Origin: Chrysomallon squamiferum
Taxonomy: Eukaryota; Mollusca; Gastropoda; Neomphalida; Peltospiridae
Length of the DNA: 64,000 nucleotides
Assembly: GCA_012295275.1 (NCBI GenBank)
Contig: CM022677.1
Location: forward strand, 23,850,735 to 23,914,734
Direction: 5' to 3'
The notes beneath the pieces were generated by a model. The model had not been told where the DNA came from. It saw nothing but the letters and a program-made list of their open reading frames with translations, and did not search any database. Positions 1 to 29,109 of the stretch are shown piece by piece; the stretch's first letter is position 1; every line of letters starts with the position of its first letter. Position numbers and translations under genes: made by a program.

Positions 1-14877
<14,877 letters not shown>

Positions 14878-14899
14878 ATTGTAATCACGATTTCAAAAA

Positions 14900-15430
14900 T
14901 ATCTGAAATAGAAAATTTATAATAATAATAATGATGATGATGATGATGATGATGATGACAATGATGATATTGAAGACGAATGCCATCAAAAAAGAATCAA
15001 TAAGGTACATTTAAAATAATTATTATAAAAATAAGAATAAAAAAAAAAAAAGAAAAAATTTAAAATATTATACAGAGAACGGAAGGGGAAAAAAAGAGCA
15101 ATATCCATAATAAAACAAATAATATTTTCATTTATTTATTTACTAAACAATAATCAGTAGACAATATTGATACTGTACCCTTTCGCATCGTTTTAGAAGC
15201 AAAACTGCCATTTCTAAGTTCATAGTCCGGTTACGATCCATTTGAATAAATTTCATGATTTTAGCAGTCCAGCTACAAATAAATATGAAATTCAGATACT
15301 TACAGCACGTTTATTTTAGCTAAACTATTCTAACGCCACTTTATGTCTCATATTACCGGAAGCTAATAATCTGCGTAATGATCACGTGCCCCTAAATCGA
15401 GTGAAGGGGAATAATCTCAACACCAGCATG
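14900..15430 (-). promoter_or_regulatory. Gene A 5' region with probable non-coding first exon
   Basis: A strong donor (CGTGCT/GTAAGTATC on the minus strand) lies at 15302-15303, so a 5'UTR exon probably runs from 15304 upward. Nearby on the minus strand are CTTCCGGTA (15354-15362, ETS-like) and CACGTG (about 15383-15388). The transcription start is not determinable. Confidence 0.4.
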
Positions 15431-15863
15431 GATAGCGTTTTACACCGCCGTCTCAATTCTTGGCGTTCTTTGTTATTCATTATATATATATATATATTTA
15501 GTGGCAGATTTAAGATTTTGGGGCCTTGAAGTTAGAACTGGGGGGTTCCGCAAGCAGGAACGATAGATCGGTATAACCATGTTATCTTCTTTAAGGGGAC
15601 TGTGTGTTGCATCATATTCTTCTACTACAAATGGGAACCTATCTGGAATCTTTCAATTACAAAGATGAACAAATCTGAAACAGATTTTTTATTTTTTTTT
15701 TCCTTTTTGAATGACCGAAGAACAATTTTGAAATGAAAATATAAATATTTTATATTTACTGTTACTAATATAATTCACCGATGAATTAGTCAAAATATTG
15801 TTTATGTCACATCGGAAATATATAAAATAATAATTCTGTAAAACGTATTATTATTATTATTAT

Positions 15864-15896
<33 letters not shown>

Positions 15897-18328
15897 CAGC
15901 AGTATCTTTTGTAAACTACTATTTTCTAAAAGCGTAAAAAAGTTTAAATTATAAATACTATTATTAAGAAAGGAAACAATTTTATATCAGTAACGTATCT
16001 GCGTCCGCGTTTTAAGCGGTGTCTAATTGTGACGTGATCAATAGAAACCATTGCTTCCGCTTGTCTGCGGAAATATAAAGAATCAGCTTGTGAAAAGAAA
16101 TAATAATTAAAAAGAAAAATTAACAGAAATATAACTGTATATTTACTTAGAGATTATGTAAGTACATCATAAATAATTCTGTTTAATATTGTTACTGGAG
16201 GTATTTAATCGAACTATACATAAACACAATTTTAGCGATTCTAGCGATTAGCGTAAGTTATCGCGTAATAAGTTAATAGTTTCCAAAAAAAAAAAAAAAA
16301 AAATGTAAATTATTTAATTTCATTTCAGTATTTTTTTTTTTTATTTAATTGTTTTTTCCTTCCGACTCTGTCAGTGAAGTATTTAAAGAATGTAAAATTA
16401 TGTATATTATTCTACCAACGCTGATTATAAAATCCATATATCATTATATGCAATCATAAGGAAAAATATTAATATGAAATGAAACACGTTTTACAGCTGA
16501 ATAAAAAACATAATTTAGAAAAAATGATGCATTGCCTAACTGCATAACATTTTGAACTGTCAACAAAGGAATATAATTGCTCTTTAGTCAACGGCAAACA
16601 GCGACCCATGTGGCTTTCTCAATGGCACAAGGAAAATAACATTTAGTAGTAGTGCGGCCTGGCAAATTGTAAGACACATTGAGTCTTGTTTCTTGAAAAA
16701 GGCTGCTCATTTATGACTAATAGTATTGACTACTAGTTTATAAAGAAGATTGTAAAGAATTTTGTTTTATAATGTGTACCAAATTAAAAGTGGTTGAAAT
16801 TACAATTTATTATTCTTTTTTTGGCATTTGCCAGATGGAGATTGTACACCATCATTGTCTACAATTTTGACTTGAACAGTAAAATATAGCGGTACAGTTA
16901 GTGTTTTCTTAGAACAGCATTGAAGGACATCCAGTGTGTTTACCAGTTCCAACTTGTGGCTCACACTCAGTTTAAAGAGTAGAATTTCATATGTTGCAGT
17001 GATACCCCTCTCATTGAAAATGTTGTTCTTATATAATGTTCATGTAGACTAAATGTATTGCATTTTTAAATTAAATATTTTTCCTGATGCTTAAATTAGA
17101 ATTAGTGCTATTTTTGCAAAGAAGCATTGTTCACTGAGGATAGATTAAAAGCACTGCTTTTAATATTAATAAACACAAATTTTGTGTGATATTTGGAAAT
17201 AGAAATAAAAAAGACAACTAAATTTAATTATTAACGTTTATTTACTAGATAACATGTAATATGTATATTTACATATATAAATAATCAAATACACAGGCAT
17301 ACAAAATTAAGCCTACCTACACAGTTTGTGATATTAACCTATTTTTTGACTTAATTGCAGTTTAAACAATAGTAACAATAACCTTGATGATGATGATGAT
17401 ACAATAATTATAATAATAATCATATTAATACAAAATACAAAATGATAATAATAATCTTAATATCAATACAAATAATTATAAAATAAAAATAATACTGCAT
17501 AAACTCGTATTTTGTCCAAAATGTTTATTTCATTACTAACATTTTTTTCAAAAACCTTGTAACAAATTACCAAAATTTTATTTTTCAGTACTATTGTCCT
17601 AATTAAATGGCTAGTACCAGTTGTGTTGTAGATATAAAATATTCTCGTTAATATTAAATTTGATACATAGAAACCTGAAAGGTAACCAACAATAACAACA
17701 ATTGCTATGTGTGATACAGCTTTGGTGTGTAGGAGTTAGATGGTGAATAATGCATTCTAGACATTCTCTGTCATTCATCTTTGTTTGAAGGATATTGCTT
17801 GATCTTATTTTTAAAGGTTTGTCATTAAACTACACACACACACACATACACATGCAGCGATGCACATACACGTAAACACAGTGTTAACAGAAATTAAAAT
17901 GTTCGTATTTCAGTATGATTAAGGAAAATAATTTTTCTTAATTATCTATACTCATGTCTATACAGACACACACACGTTTTCGAAAATCACAGTTTGTTTA
18001 TTTAACTTTTTTAATCTGTTCTCTTATATCAGTCTATCTGTCAATCTTGCTGTCAATCAGTTTTCTATATAATCTCTCTCTCTATCTATCTTTCTATGTA
18101 TCTGTCTGTCTGTTCATGTATCTATCTACGTGAATGTCTGTGTATCACATAATCAATCAGCATATAATACAAAACTTTTAAATCTCATTTATCCCAGAGA
18201 AATTAAAAACAAAGCTTGCTGGATTTGTTGTTATTGGTCTACACCCACCATGTTTAAAAAAAAAAAAAACAAACAAACTGTCTTTTTCAAGCCCCAACTT
18301 GAACAAACATTTCTGAGACGAAACTACT
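15430..18328. other. Intergenic region between genes A and B
   Basis: About 2.9 kb of AT-rich sequence holds short (TA)n, (TAG)n (about 15866-15900) and CA/TATC repeats (about 17830-18120). No coding gene was recognised. On the minus strand an AATAAA lies near 17997-18002, a possible gene B polyadenylation signal. Confidence 0.5.
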
Positions 18329-18548
18329 TCATTTCCAGCTTATGAAACTTGAAATTCCACGCATTATGCCCATGCTTCGTCTGCTGCCTCTGCTGATTCG
18401 GGATCGTGCGTCATCACTTATCTCTGACGAGTCTTGTAATCCGCGGTTGTCGAGGCCAGCGTAACCTAACACGTCAGACAGCACCATCATTCGCTTCTGT
18501 CCCACATCCTCATTCTCCTCCTTTTCTCCCTGCTTCATAGCTCGTATT
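18329..18548 (-). CDS. Gene B last exon, cytoplasmic tail
   Basis: The exon is entered in phase 2 after CCATCAG and runs 72 residues to TGA. It contains a charged start (KQGEKEENED), G-Y-A-G-L-D-N-R-G, and a basic serine-rich end (RSRISRGSRRS) that could hold kinase sites. L-D-N recalls L-D-N-P-A-F in the gene C tail. The rest differs and the C repeats are absent. Confidence 0.78.
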
Positions 18549-21500
18549 CTGATGGAAACATAGAAAATGTATTTATTTTGGTTACTTCTTTTATTGTTCT
18601 TTTTTTATTTTATTTTATTTTATTTTTTTGGTTTTGTTTCAAGACGTTATAAGGGTGTTTCATATATTTTTTTTTCAGCATACATGATTTATGAATTATC
18701 AAGTTTTTAAATATTTTAATAATAATTTTGTAATAATACTATTGTCATTATCATCACCCTCATTATAATTATCACTACAAGTGTTATTGTAGTTGTTGTT
18801 GTTGTTATTTAGTTTATTATCTGTTTATTTCTTATATTTATTTATCTAATTATCTGTCTGTCTATATATCTATTTCTGTCTATCTATATCTATCTATCTA
18901 TCTATATATATATATATATATATCTGTCTATATGTCTATCTGTCTATAACTATATCTATTTATTTATCTATTTATTTTTTACTTGTCTATTTAGATATAA
19001 ATATTCATTTGTGCCTTTCTTATTATTTTCAAGGGTTTTAAATAAGTTCATAAAATAAAATTAAAATAAATATAAAATAATAAAATAGACATTTGACCAT
19101 GGGTAATAGTAATATTAAATCAAATACAGTTTGGAAAATAAATTTTAAATAAATGAAATAATATAAAACAAAATATTCTTTATAATTTATACCATCTTAG
19201 ATTCTATGTTAGAGTTAAATAAAAAATGAATCACACATATGATTAAACAGAGTAAAATGAGTTTTTACTTTGCATATATGTAACATGCCGTTACCAAGAC
19301 AACCACAACAAGTGCATTTGCAATCAGAATAATATAAGATGGAGAATCCTTCTGACGAGTGTACACAGATTCTTGAAAGAAGAAGCATTAATAAACTAGT
19401 TTTAGCAATAAAACACAAGCATGTGTGCACGCACAGAAACACACATGAAAACATTATAAATAAATAAATATGTCAAAATTGTAATTCAACACGCACACAT
19501 AATTTATTTAAGTATGTATATTTATGTGTTTGGGAATACATATACACACATGCACATATAATAAATATATCAAAATCGTAATACAATATGCACATATAAA
19601 TAAATAAATATATCAACATCATAATACAATTTATTTAAGTATGTATATTTACATATACTTGCAAGGCAATTTATTTAAATTTGTATTTTATTTATGTGTT
19701 TGGGATTCCATACATATTTTTACACCATGTGACACATATAATAAATGAATAAATATATCAAATCATAACATACCATAATAACGTAAAATGCATGTATTTA
19801 AGTATATAGCCTTGTATCATAAATAGTGTTTGGGAATACATGGAGACCTACATATTTAGCCGTTCTATGGTTTAAAAATTTGTTGGTAGTGGACATTAAA
19901 TCAATATTATTTCAACAAATTCTTTTACAATTAAACAAGTTTTTGTTTATTTAGGACCGATATTTAGTGCATATTTTCCTAGATCATTGTAGACACCGTG
20001 CGGCATAACGCCGTTTGGTTTTCTCGCTTTAAAATGTATTTTTATGTCATTAAATAAATATATTTGGTTTTGTTATTTAAAAAAATGTTTTATACAACAA
20101 AATTTATTTTTTGAAAAGCTGAAAGACCGCGATATTTTAGATGTTTCCCGTATATAAAAATATATATATATATTCAGCAACACACAAAAGCACATATAAT
20201 AAAAAAATAACTAATATAGTCTCCCAAAAATTCGACTTATACACAAGTATATACGGTTTGTGTTTGGGTATATATATATATATATATATATGCACACATT
20301 ATAAATAAATAAATATATCAAAATCGTAATACAGCAGACATTTATTTGCTGTTGTTTGTCTTACTACACATGTCTCCTGTACATGGCTGGTAAGTCAGTA
20401 AAGTTGTGTTTCCCGCACAGTCGTCACCCCCAGCTGATGGGCTGGGATTTGTGCAGCTTCTGTTCAGTTCCACTGATTGATTACAGGACACCAGGCAGGC
20501 AGCAGTTTTGACCGTCTCCCAGGGCGACCACTGACCATCAACTTAAAACAGACAGATAAACTGTACGTAAGTAAAATAAATAGGTAAAAAATAGGTAAGT
20601 AGGGAAATAAATAAATAAACAGAAAAAGAATAAAAATTTGTAATACTACTATTGTCATTATAATCGTAGTCATCATTATTATAATTATCACTATAAGTGT
20701 CATTGTTATTATTATAATTATTATTATTATTATTATTATTATTTTATTGTTGTTATTATCATTATGATTATTATTTTATACATACTGGCTATACTTCATT
20801 ATATGATTCACTATAATGGGAAATGCCACAATACATTACAATTTTACAACATATGACAGTTACAAAGTATTACAATCAGAACATGGCCATTACAAAGTAT
20901 AATTACAATATACTACCACATGATACACACAAAATATTAAAATTACAACATGACATTTACAAAGTATTATAATAACAGCATTACAACATATGACAGTTAC
21001 AAAGGTATTATAATTACAACATAGGACACATGGTACCTTGACTTACAAGTTTAATTTGTTTCATGCCCGAGCTCAATTTGCACCTATATCAAATCAATTT
21101 TCCCAGCTGAAATTAATTGAAATACCATTAATCCATTCCAGACCCCCAAACCACCACATTGTTTTTGTAAGAAAAATGTATTTATAAATGACATATATTG
21201 TATAAAAAAAAAAAAACTATATAAAAGAGAATGTAAAGAAATAAATTAGTTTTGTAAATTTATTTTGGAGATGAGACAAACTATTTTAATGCCTTTGGCT
21301 GGAGTTACAGCCTTTATCAACTCCTTCTGTGTCAGTACGGTACATATCATAGAAGTACTAAGCTTGTACTGTCACACTTAAGTTTTTCTATGATTTAATG
21401 CTTTTATTCAATGGACATCACCCGCTTCTTCTTCTCAGCACTGTCCTCTGCACACACTTTCTTAGGATCCATGGTCAGAAAAAAGAAATTTGGCAAAACG

Positions 21501-24351
21501 CTGCACAACACAAGAGATGCTTCAATGGCGAGGTAACCATGTGAAGTAAATGAGGGAGACATGGGAGTTGGCATGGATGTTGTGTTGTTCATTGCGCCAA
21601 CTAGTGGCAGTGTTTCTGAAGTTTGCTTGTAACTCAGATTTTGGCTCACAACTCAAAGAAGAATATCGACCAATGCAACTGCTTGTAACTTGGAAAACTT
21701 GTAAGCTGGTGCACATGTAAGTCAAGGTACCATTGTTTTATAATTACAACATTACAACATATGACACTTACAAAAGTATTATAATTACAACATAGGACCA
21801 TTACAAAGTATCACAATAATAACATGACAGAATAAAAAGTGTTACAATCACAATATATGAAAACAAGACAATTAGAAAGTATTACTATTACAACATAATA
21901 TAACAAACTGCAATTACAACACACCACAGTGACAATCACAATATATTCCAAATCATTCCCATTGCCTGGAACTGTTCAAAAAAAAGAAAAAACCTGTGTT
22001 AAAGATTAGTAGAAACTGCTTTGATTTACCACACAGCTGGCCTTTGCAAGGCACAGTGATTATGGTGACATCATCTCCTTGGCAATACTGCCCATCACCC
22101 TGGGGAGGAGGGTTGGTACAGGTTCTCATCATGGTCACTCTGTGAACACAAATATCATGACATGCATCAGCATATGTCTTAAACCAGGAGGTCCACTGTC
22201 CATTTACTGAAAGTTGAAACAGCAACGTCAGTATCATTTTTAGCAACAGTTTAGCCATCTTGCTAACACTAGTGGATGTGGTATTAGTGATCAGCATTAT
22301 TATTATTATTATTATTATTAATACTAATACTAGTTCTAGCAGTACTTATAATAATTTAATAAACATCAAGAAGTGTTGTTATCTGCCCACTCAGTATCAA
22401 CAATTCACCATACACTTATTTTAATACTTGTATAAATATACTCATCTAAACAAACACACACACAAAACACATCATAAACATATTTATATATGTATGCAAA
22501 GTAGGTGTTGTTATTATAAACTAACCTCATACTGTTACCTAGAACTTCTTTCACATACACACAAACACTTATTCAAACAAACACATACACTCACAACACA
22601 GGTACACACACACAAACACACTCACATGCACACACAGACTCACAAACACACAAACACTTATTCAGACAAACACATACACAGACACACTTACAAACAACAC
22701 ACGCACACACACACACACACACAGACTTGCATACACACAAACACTTATTCATACACATACACACACACACACACACACAATAGTTTCTGTATTTAGTCAC
22801 AAACATGATTGGCACTCCCCATCAGCACATCTCTTGATGAACTGTGTTTGGTCGTTTCCTGAACACATCAGTCTGCCTAGATCGACAAGCCCGGGCAGCT
22901 CACAGAATCTGATAAATGTGTGTGTACTTTCACACCTCGCTGAGCATTTTGTCTTCTGCCTAAACTCCCAGTCAGACCACGCCCCTTCCACTGCCTGTGC
23001 ATCTTCTCCTTCACCCCCTGTGTGAATACAAAATATTTTATTGTTTTTTGTCTTTTCCTAAGAGAGAATAAAAAAATTGTATTCTATTTTCAACTTTTTT
23101 TTATTCCTGTCAGAAAATAATAATGGTTATCATTATCTTTTTATTTTTTTAATTTTCCTGTATCTTTTGCCAGGACAAACAAAAAAAAAAAAAAAAAAAA
23201 TTGATTGTAATTTCTTAATCTTTCCTATATTCTCTGAAAGAAAAGAATACAAAATTTGTTATTATTTTAATTTTTTTCCTATATTATTGAAAATATAAAA
23301 AATTCTATCATTTTTTTTACTGGTCTTCCTGTATTCTCTGTCAGAAAAGAATAAAAATTCTGTTATTTTTGTAACTTTTCCTATATTTTCCACAATTGTC
23401 AGAAAAGAATAAAAATAAATTCCACTTTTTTTTCTATCCAACCTATATTCTCTGTCATAAAATTATAAAAATAACAAACATTCTAATTTTTTTCCCATCT
23501 TTTCCTCTATTCTTTATCAGAAAACAAAGAAACTTTCAAACATGCATAGGAATAAATTAAACTTTGTATTTATCACATGATTTTAAGTACTTTAAAATAA
23601 ATTAAAAAAAACACATTTATTAACTGGAAATGAGAGCAGTCCAAAAATAAATAATGTCTTCAAATTTAAATCTAGTCAACAGAAATAATAATAATAATAA
23701 TAATAATACAAAAAAATAATATAATAATAATAATAATAATAACACTAATAATAAAAATAATAACAACAACAGTAACCAAAATGCTATCAGTAACAGTAAT
23801 AATAATAACAATAATCATGACAAGAGTAACACTACAATAACAACAACAACAATAACAACAGTAAGAATAAATAATAACAATAATAATGACAACAGTAACA
23901 CTACAATAACAACAACAACAACAACAATAATAATAACAACAATATGTAGAATTTTTTAATTCTTTTTTTTTTGGCATGGATGCAGTTCCAGATGTTTTCA
24001 GAAAGCAGTCTATGACAGTCACACAACAGTTACCGAGACGTCTGATTCTGAGTGCAGAAGAACATAATCCTGTGACAAGCTTTTTTCTATGCCCAACGCA
24101 AGGCCAACCACCTTTGGAAGGTTTGGGGTTTGAACAAAATCTTCTGTAGTATATCTGGTACGTCCCATAGCCTTCTGTGACACTGCACACCACTGTTCTG
24201 GGTTGCCAGGTAGTCCATGCTCCGTCAACTACAGAGTGACAAACACGTGTTTAAGTTCTGATTGTTAAAATAACAATGACTGAAATACAGGGACTGAAAT
24301 CACAGTTATTAAGAGTATAACAGAATATTAAAAACAAAGATATAAAGTGTA

Positions 24352-24421
<70 letters not shown>

Positions 24422-27400
24422 GATAAAATGGATGGATAGATAGATAATAGATACAGATATAGGTAACTTCTCAAATATAAATGATTTCTCTGTGTTCTTT
24501 AAAATTCAAAGAATTAACACAGTGAAAATGTACTGATCAATATAATACATTTCAAGACTTTAAGGAAGCCATGAAAACATGTTAGATATAGAAAAATTTA
24601 AATGACCAGGGCTTTTTGCTAAAATAGGTGAAATGCTTTAATAATCTATTTTATAACTAAAATATAAATAAATAAATAAATAAATAAATTAATTAATTAA
24701 TTAAAATTGAAAATCAAGAAAATAATTTTTAAAAACCATTATTTCCCCTTTCCTATATTATACATTCCTATAAACTACAAAAATCACATCAATATTGTCA
24801 GTCATTCATCAGCTGCATAATTGTTTCTATAAACCTCAAAATAAGTAAGTAAATAAATAAATAAATAACTAAATACTGGAGAAATACCTGCACGACACTT
24901 TTCCCCTCTGCAGTTTAGGAGGACTATAATGTTCTTGTTTCCCATACACACTGTTTTGGCATTACGCACAAAACTTCGACATTTTCTATTCAGTATCGTC
25001 AATTGTTTACAAGTGTGTCTACACCGACTGTCTGTTTTGTTTTGGATCCAACCAGACCACACCCCAGGCATTACACCAATTTGGTGTGTTATAGCTAGAA
25101 TATTTGTTAACATTTTAGCAGAAGAAAAAAGTGATGATAACAACAATGATTGTGACGATAGAGAAGTTTGTGATGATAAATAAGTTTGTGAGATGATGAT
25201 GATGATACTGTTTTGCAAACAATGATGTGATGATGATTTTTTATTACTGCCATAACTCATAGGCAGAATGATGATTATAATGAAAATGATAATGACTGAT
25301 GATGATAAGAGAATGATAATGATTAGAACTATCAGTGGACAAGATGATGATAGTAACAGTGATAAAGATGATAATGACAGTCATGATATAGTAATTACAA
25401 TGATGATGAGTAGAATAACTGATAATGATAATAACAACAGTGATGAATATCATTACAGTAATGGTGAGAATGATTATAATGACGATGATTATAACAATTA
25501 CAATAATGAACATCATCATGAAAACGGATGATATTTACAATGGTAAAAATATTTATAATATTTCTGGATATTATAATGACAACAATGATATAATAATTAC
25601 AATGGCCATTAAGATGATAATGAAGATGCTGAGATGGTGATGATAAAAACAAAAAAGAGAGTAATGACTGATGATGGTGATGACAAAGAAAAGAACAATA
25701 CTAGATGACAACTTGTCTAATTACCAATCTCAGAACACTTAGCATACACAAAACAACTCATTGTCTTCGTCACCATAGAATCTCCGATGCACATTTTGCC
25801 CCCGTGCAGTGGTACTGGGTTGTTGCAGAGCCGTTCAAAAACCAAGTGGATGATGCCTTGAGAGCACGTCACGCTGCAGTCACTCATCCTCAGCGTGGTC
25901 CAGCGACTCCAGTGACCCTTCACTGGATGATAAAATGTAATGATATACATCAGAATATCAGATTATCATTATTTACAACTAGTTATTTATTACTACTGTT
26001 GCTATAAAAATACTTACATACATAAAATTACTAACATAAAAATACTTCAAATAATAGTATCACTTGTACTGCTTCTATTATTTCTGTTACTAATAGCACT
26101 GTTGCTCATACTACTGCTGGTACTATTACTACTGTTACTATTAATGCTAAAAGTACTTCTACCAGTATAACTACTACTACCAAACGACTACAACTACTAC
26201 TACTATTACTACTATTACCACCATTATAACAATTGCTACTAATACAATCATTACTGCTAGAACCACTACTACTACGACCATTACTGCTACATGTACAACT
26301 CATCGCTTCAACTTGTGCTACCACAACCTTCTATACTATTACAGCATCACTACATCTGCTACAGCACCATTGCATCTACTTCAGTATCTTACCGGGACAA
26401 GCAACGTCAAACTTGCATACTTTGTACTCTGATTTAAACGCGATGCCGACACAGTTTTGTTTGTCTTCCGAACGACATGTACGGTTGTGTGAGACAGTTC
26501 TGAAACCGTACCCACAGGTTGTCGAACATTCTCCTTCCGTGGTCTTCCAAGGAAGCCATGCATCTATTGAGAAACAAAAGATTTCATTATTTAACTGTTG
26601 CAAAGGTACGATTGTGTGAGACAGTTCTGAAACCGTACCCACAGGTTGTCGAACATTCCCCTTCTGTGGTCTTCCAAGGAAGCCATGCATCTATTGAAAA
26701 ACAAAAGATTTCATTATTTAACTGTTGCAAATAAGATGTTACCAAATTCTCAGAAAAAGAAAGTTTAATTTGTTGTTATACGACAAGTTTAGTAGTTAGT
26801 GATATATTTTAACAAATAATCTACTGGGATTAAGAAGTAAAAAACATTCCTGAGTACATATATTTAATCCATGGTTATATAGTATGGTACAGTAAATATA
26901 TATAAATATATTTGACATATTTCCATTCTTTTAGATTTTCAATAATACAAAATAATGATAACTTTAACCATTTTCTCTTATTAGCTTGAACTCAAAAATT
27001 ACGTGTTTAAAAAATCATACAGGTAATAAGACAGAAATATGTTGCTGTCACCAAATATTGGCTATGTTTTTAGCCAGGATGTTTTTACAGTCATTTTTCA
27101 ACAGACAGAAAAGCAGAAACCAGATCCTTTGATGAATGTGGTGTTTGCAATGATAATTCTTGTGCTACACTGACAAATGGATTTTCTGGAGTAGTGAAAT
27201 TTGGCCAAATGGGCAGTTCTAGAATGACAGAATCTAATAAATTTTGCAAAAACAGTTATAATGCAGATTAGTGTGTGAAACAGCCAAGCAGACATTCTTG
27301 ACGGGATGAGTTCTAAGAATTTTAACAAAAACAGATGTGAAGCAGGTTAGATTGTAAAAAAAAAAAACACAAATGGATATTCTTGGGATGATGGATTCTG

Positions 27401-28559
27401 AGAATTTTAGAAAAAAAAATACATATATATGTATATAAATGATACCAGGCAGGTTGAAATAAAAAAAAGGCGAAATGGTTGGGGGAATCTACACTGCATA
27501 GATCAGATGATCCATCACACTTCATTTTTTTCTGAGAAGGTTAAATAACTTACTAGGACATTTTCCATTGTAGCAGATCTGTGTTATGTTTGCCACTGTC
27601 AGACCATAGCACTCGTATGTTTTATCCACGCACTCTCGTTTCAGCGTCACGTTCCACACACAGTCAGAACGGCAAGAGGAATTCGTAACAATTTCCCACT
27701 CAGACCACATCCCTGAAATTTAATTATATTCCTTCATTATTTTTATTTTTTTAAATCGACAATGAAATTTTTTGTTTTCAAAAGGTGTAGGGAACTATTT
27801 TTATTTTGGTGTTTGTGTTTATTTTTTATTTATTAATTTATTTGTCTGCTCAAAAATACAATACTTTTATTATTAATGCTAAACCTTATTTATTTAAAGA
27901 CAGTGTAAAAAAAATATAAGAAAAAAAAAGGAAGATAAAAATTTATTTTTCTCAACACTCTGAACTCACAGTGACACAACAGCATACGGGTATTTAAAAC
28001 CATCCAGATTATAAAACAAAACAAAAAAACACAGCGCTATTCTTCTTTTAACATCAGCTGCAACAAATATAATTAAACTTCTTCTCATAGAGTACAAAAC
28101 AATATAAAATTGCTTTGATCAACTTACCAGTGAGTCAAAAGGAAAATGAGAAAGCTTATAAATAAATGTGCCTAGTACCTTGACATGGTCGTTTATTGTC
28201 ACAGAAATCTTGAACTTGTTTTGATTCAGGTCCCTCACAAGGAGTTTTCAAGCATTTTCTAACAAGTGATACAACTCTGAGACCAAAACCACAGGTCACC
28301 AAGCATCTACTCTCATTAGACACTTTCCACGGGCTCCATCCACCTATGCCTTCAGTAAAATAATTAAATAAACACATAAACAAATTAATTAATTAAGGTA
28401 AACATATAATCAAAGAAATAATGATATATAATGAAATAAATAATGAAGTAAATATAATAAGATAAATACGTGAAATAAACAAAGGTAATAAATAATATGA
28501 AACAAATTCTGATAAGTAAATAAATATAATTTTGTTATTCATGCAAACTCAAAACTGAT

Positions 28560-28645
<86 letters not shown>

Positions 28646-29039
28646 GTAAGAAAACAGAACTAAAATGACATTACTCTAAAGGTTATTTACCTGGACATTT
28701 CCTATCTGGCTTGCACCACTTGATGGACAGTCTGAATGAGTTTCCTACACAGTTCTTTGTCTGACACGTTCTTATGGCTCGCTCAGTTAGTCTGACTGCA
28801 GAACACTTCGGACACCTGCCGGTCAAGTGAATCTGCCACTGAGACCACTCGCCTAATCACAGAAATATTAACTCGTAAGAATTTTCAAAAAAGATAAATC
28901 AATATTTAAAATATTTCTTGTATATTAAATTAAATTAATGAAGATATTAACAACTAAAGTCAGGCAAGTTCCCATTCCATCCAAATGCCAAACAAAATAA
29001 GGTAAAAATAAGACAAATTCATGAAATCATTACAATTTT

Positions 29040-29109
<70 letters not shown>

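Noticed and set aside
18130-18345. 71-residue plus-strand ORF opposite the gene B tail
   Set aside because: It overlaps the supported B tail exon on the other strand and has no domain.
22428-22815. His/Thr-rich and Cys/Val-rich ORFs
   Set aside because: CA/TG microsatellite translations.
25244-25652. Met/Ile/His/Asp-rich ORFs on both strands
   Set aside because: GAT/AAT low-complexity sequence gives open frames in many phases.
26381-26563. Minus-strand ORF MHGFLGRPRKENVRQ...
   Set aside because: Shifted-frame shadow of TSP1 exon B14; the real frame gives W-L-P-W and all six cysteines.
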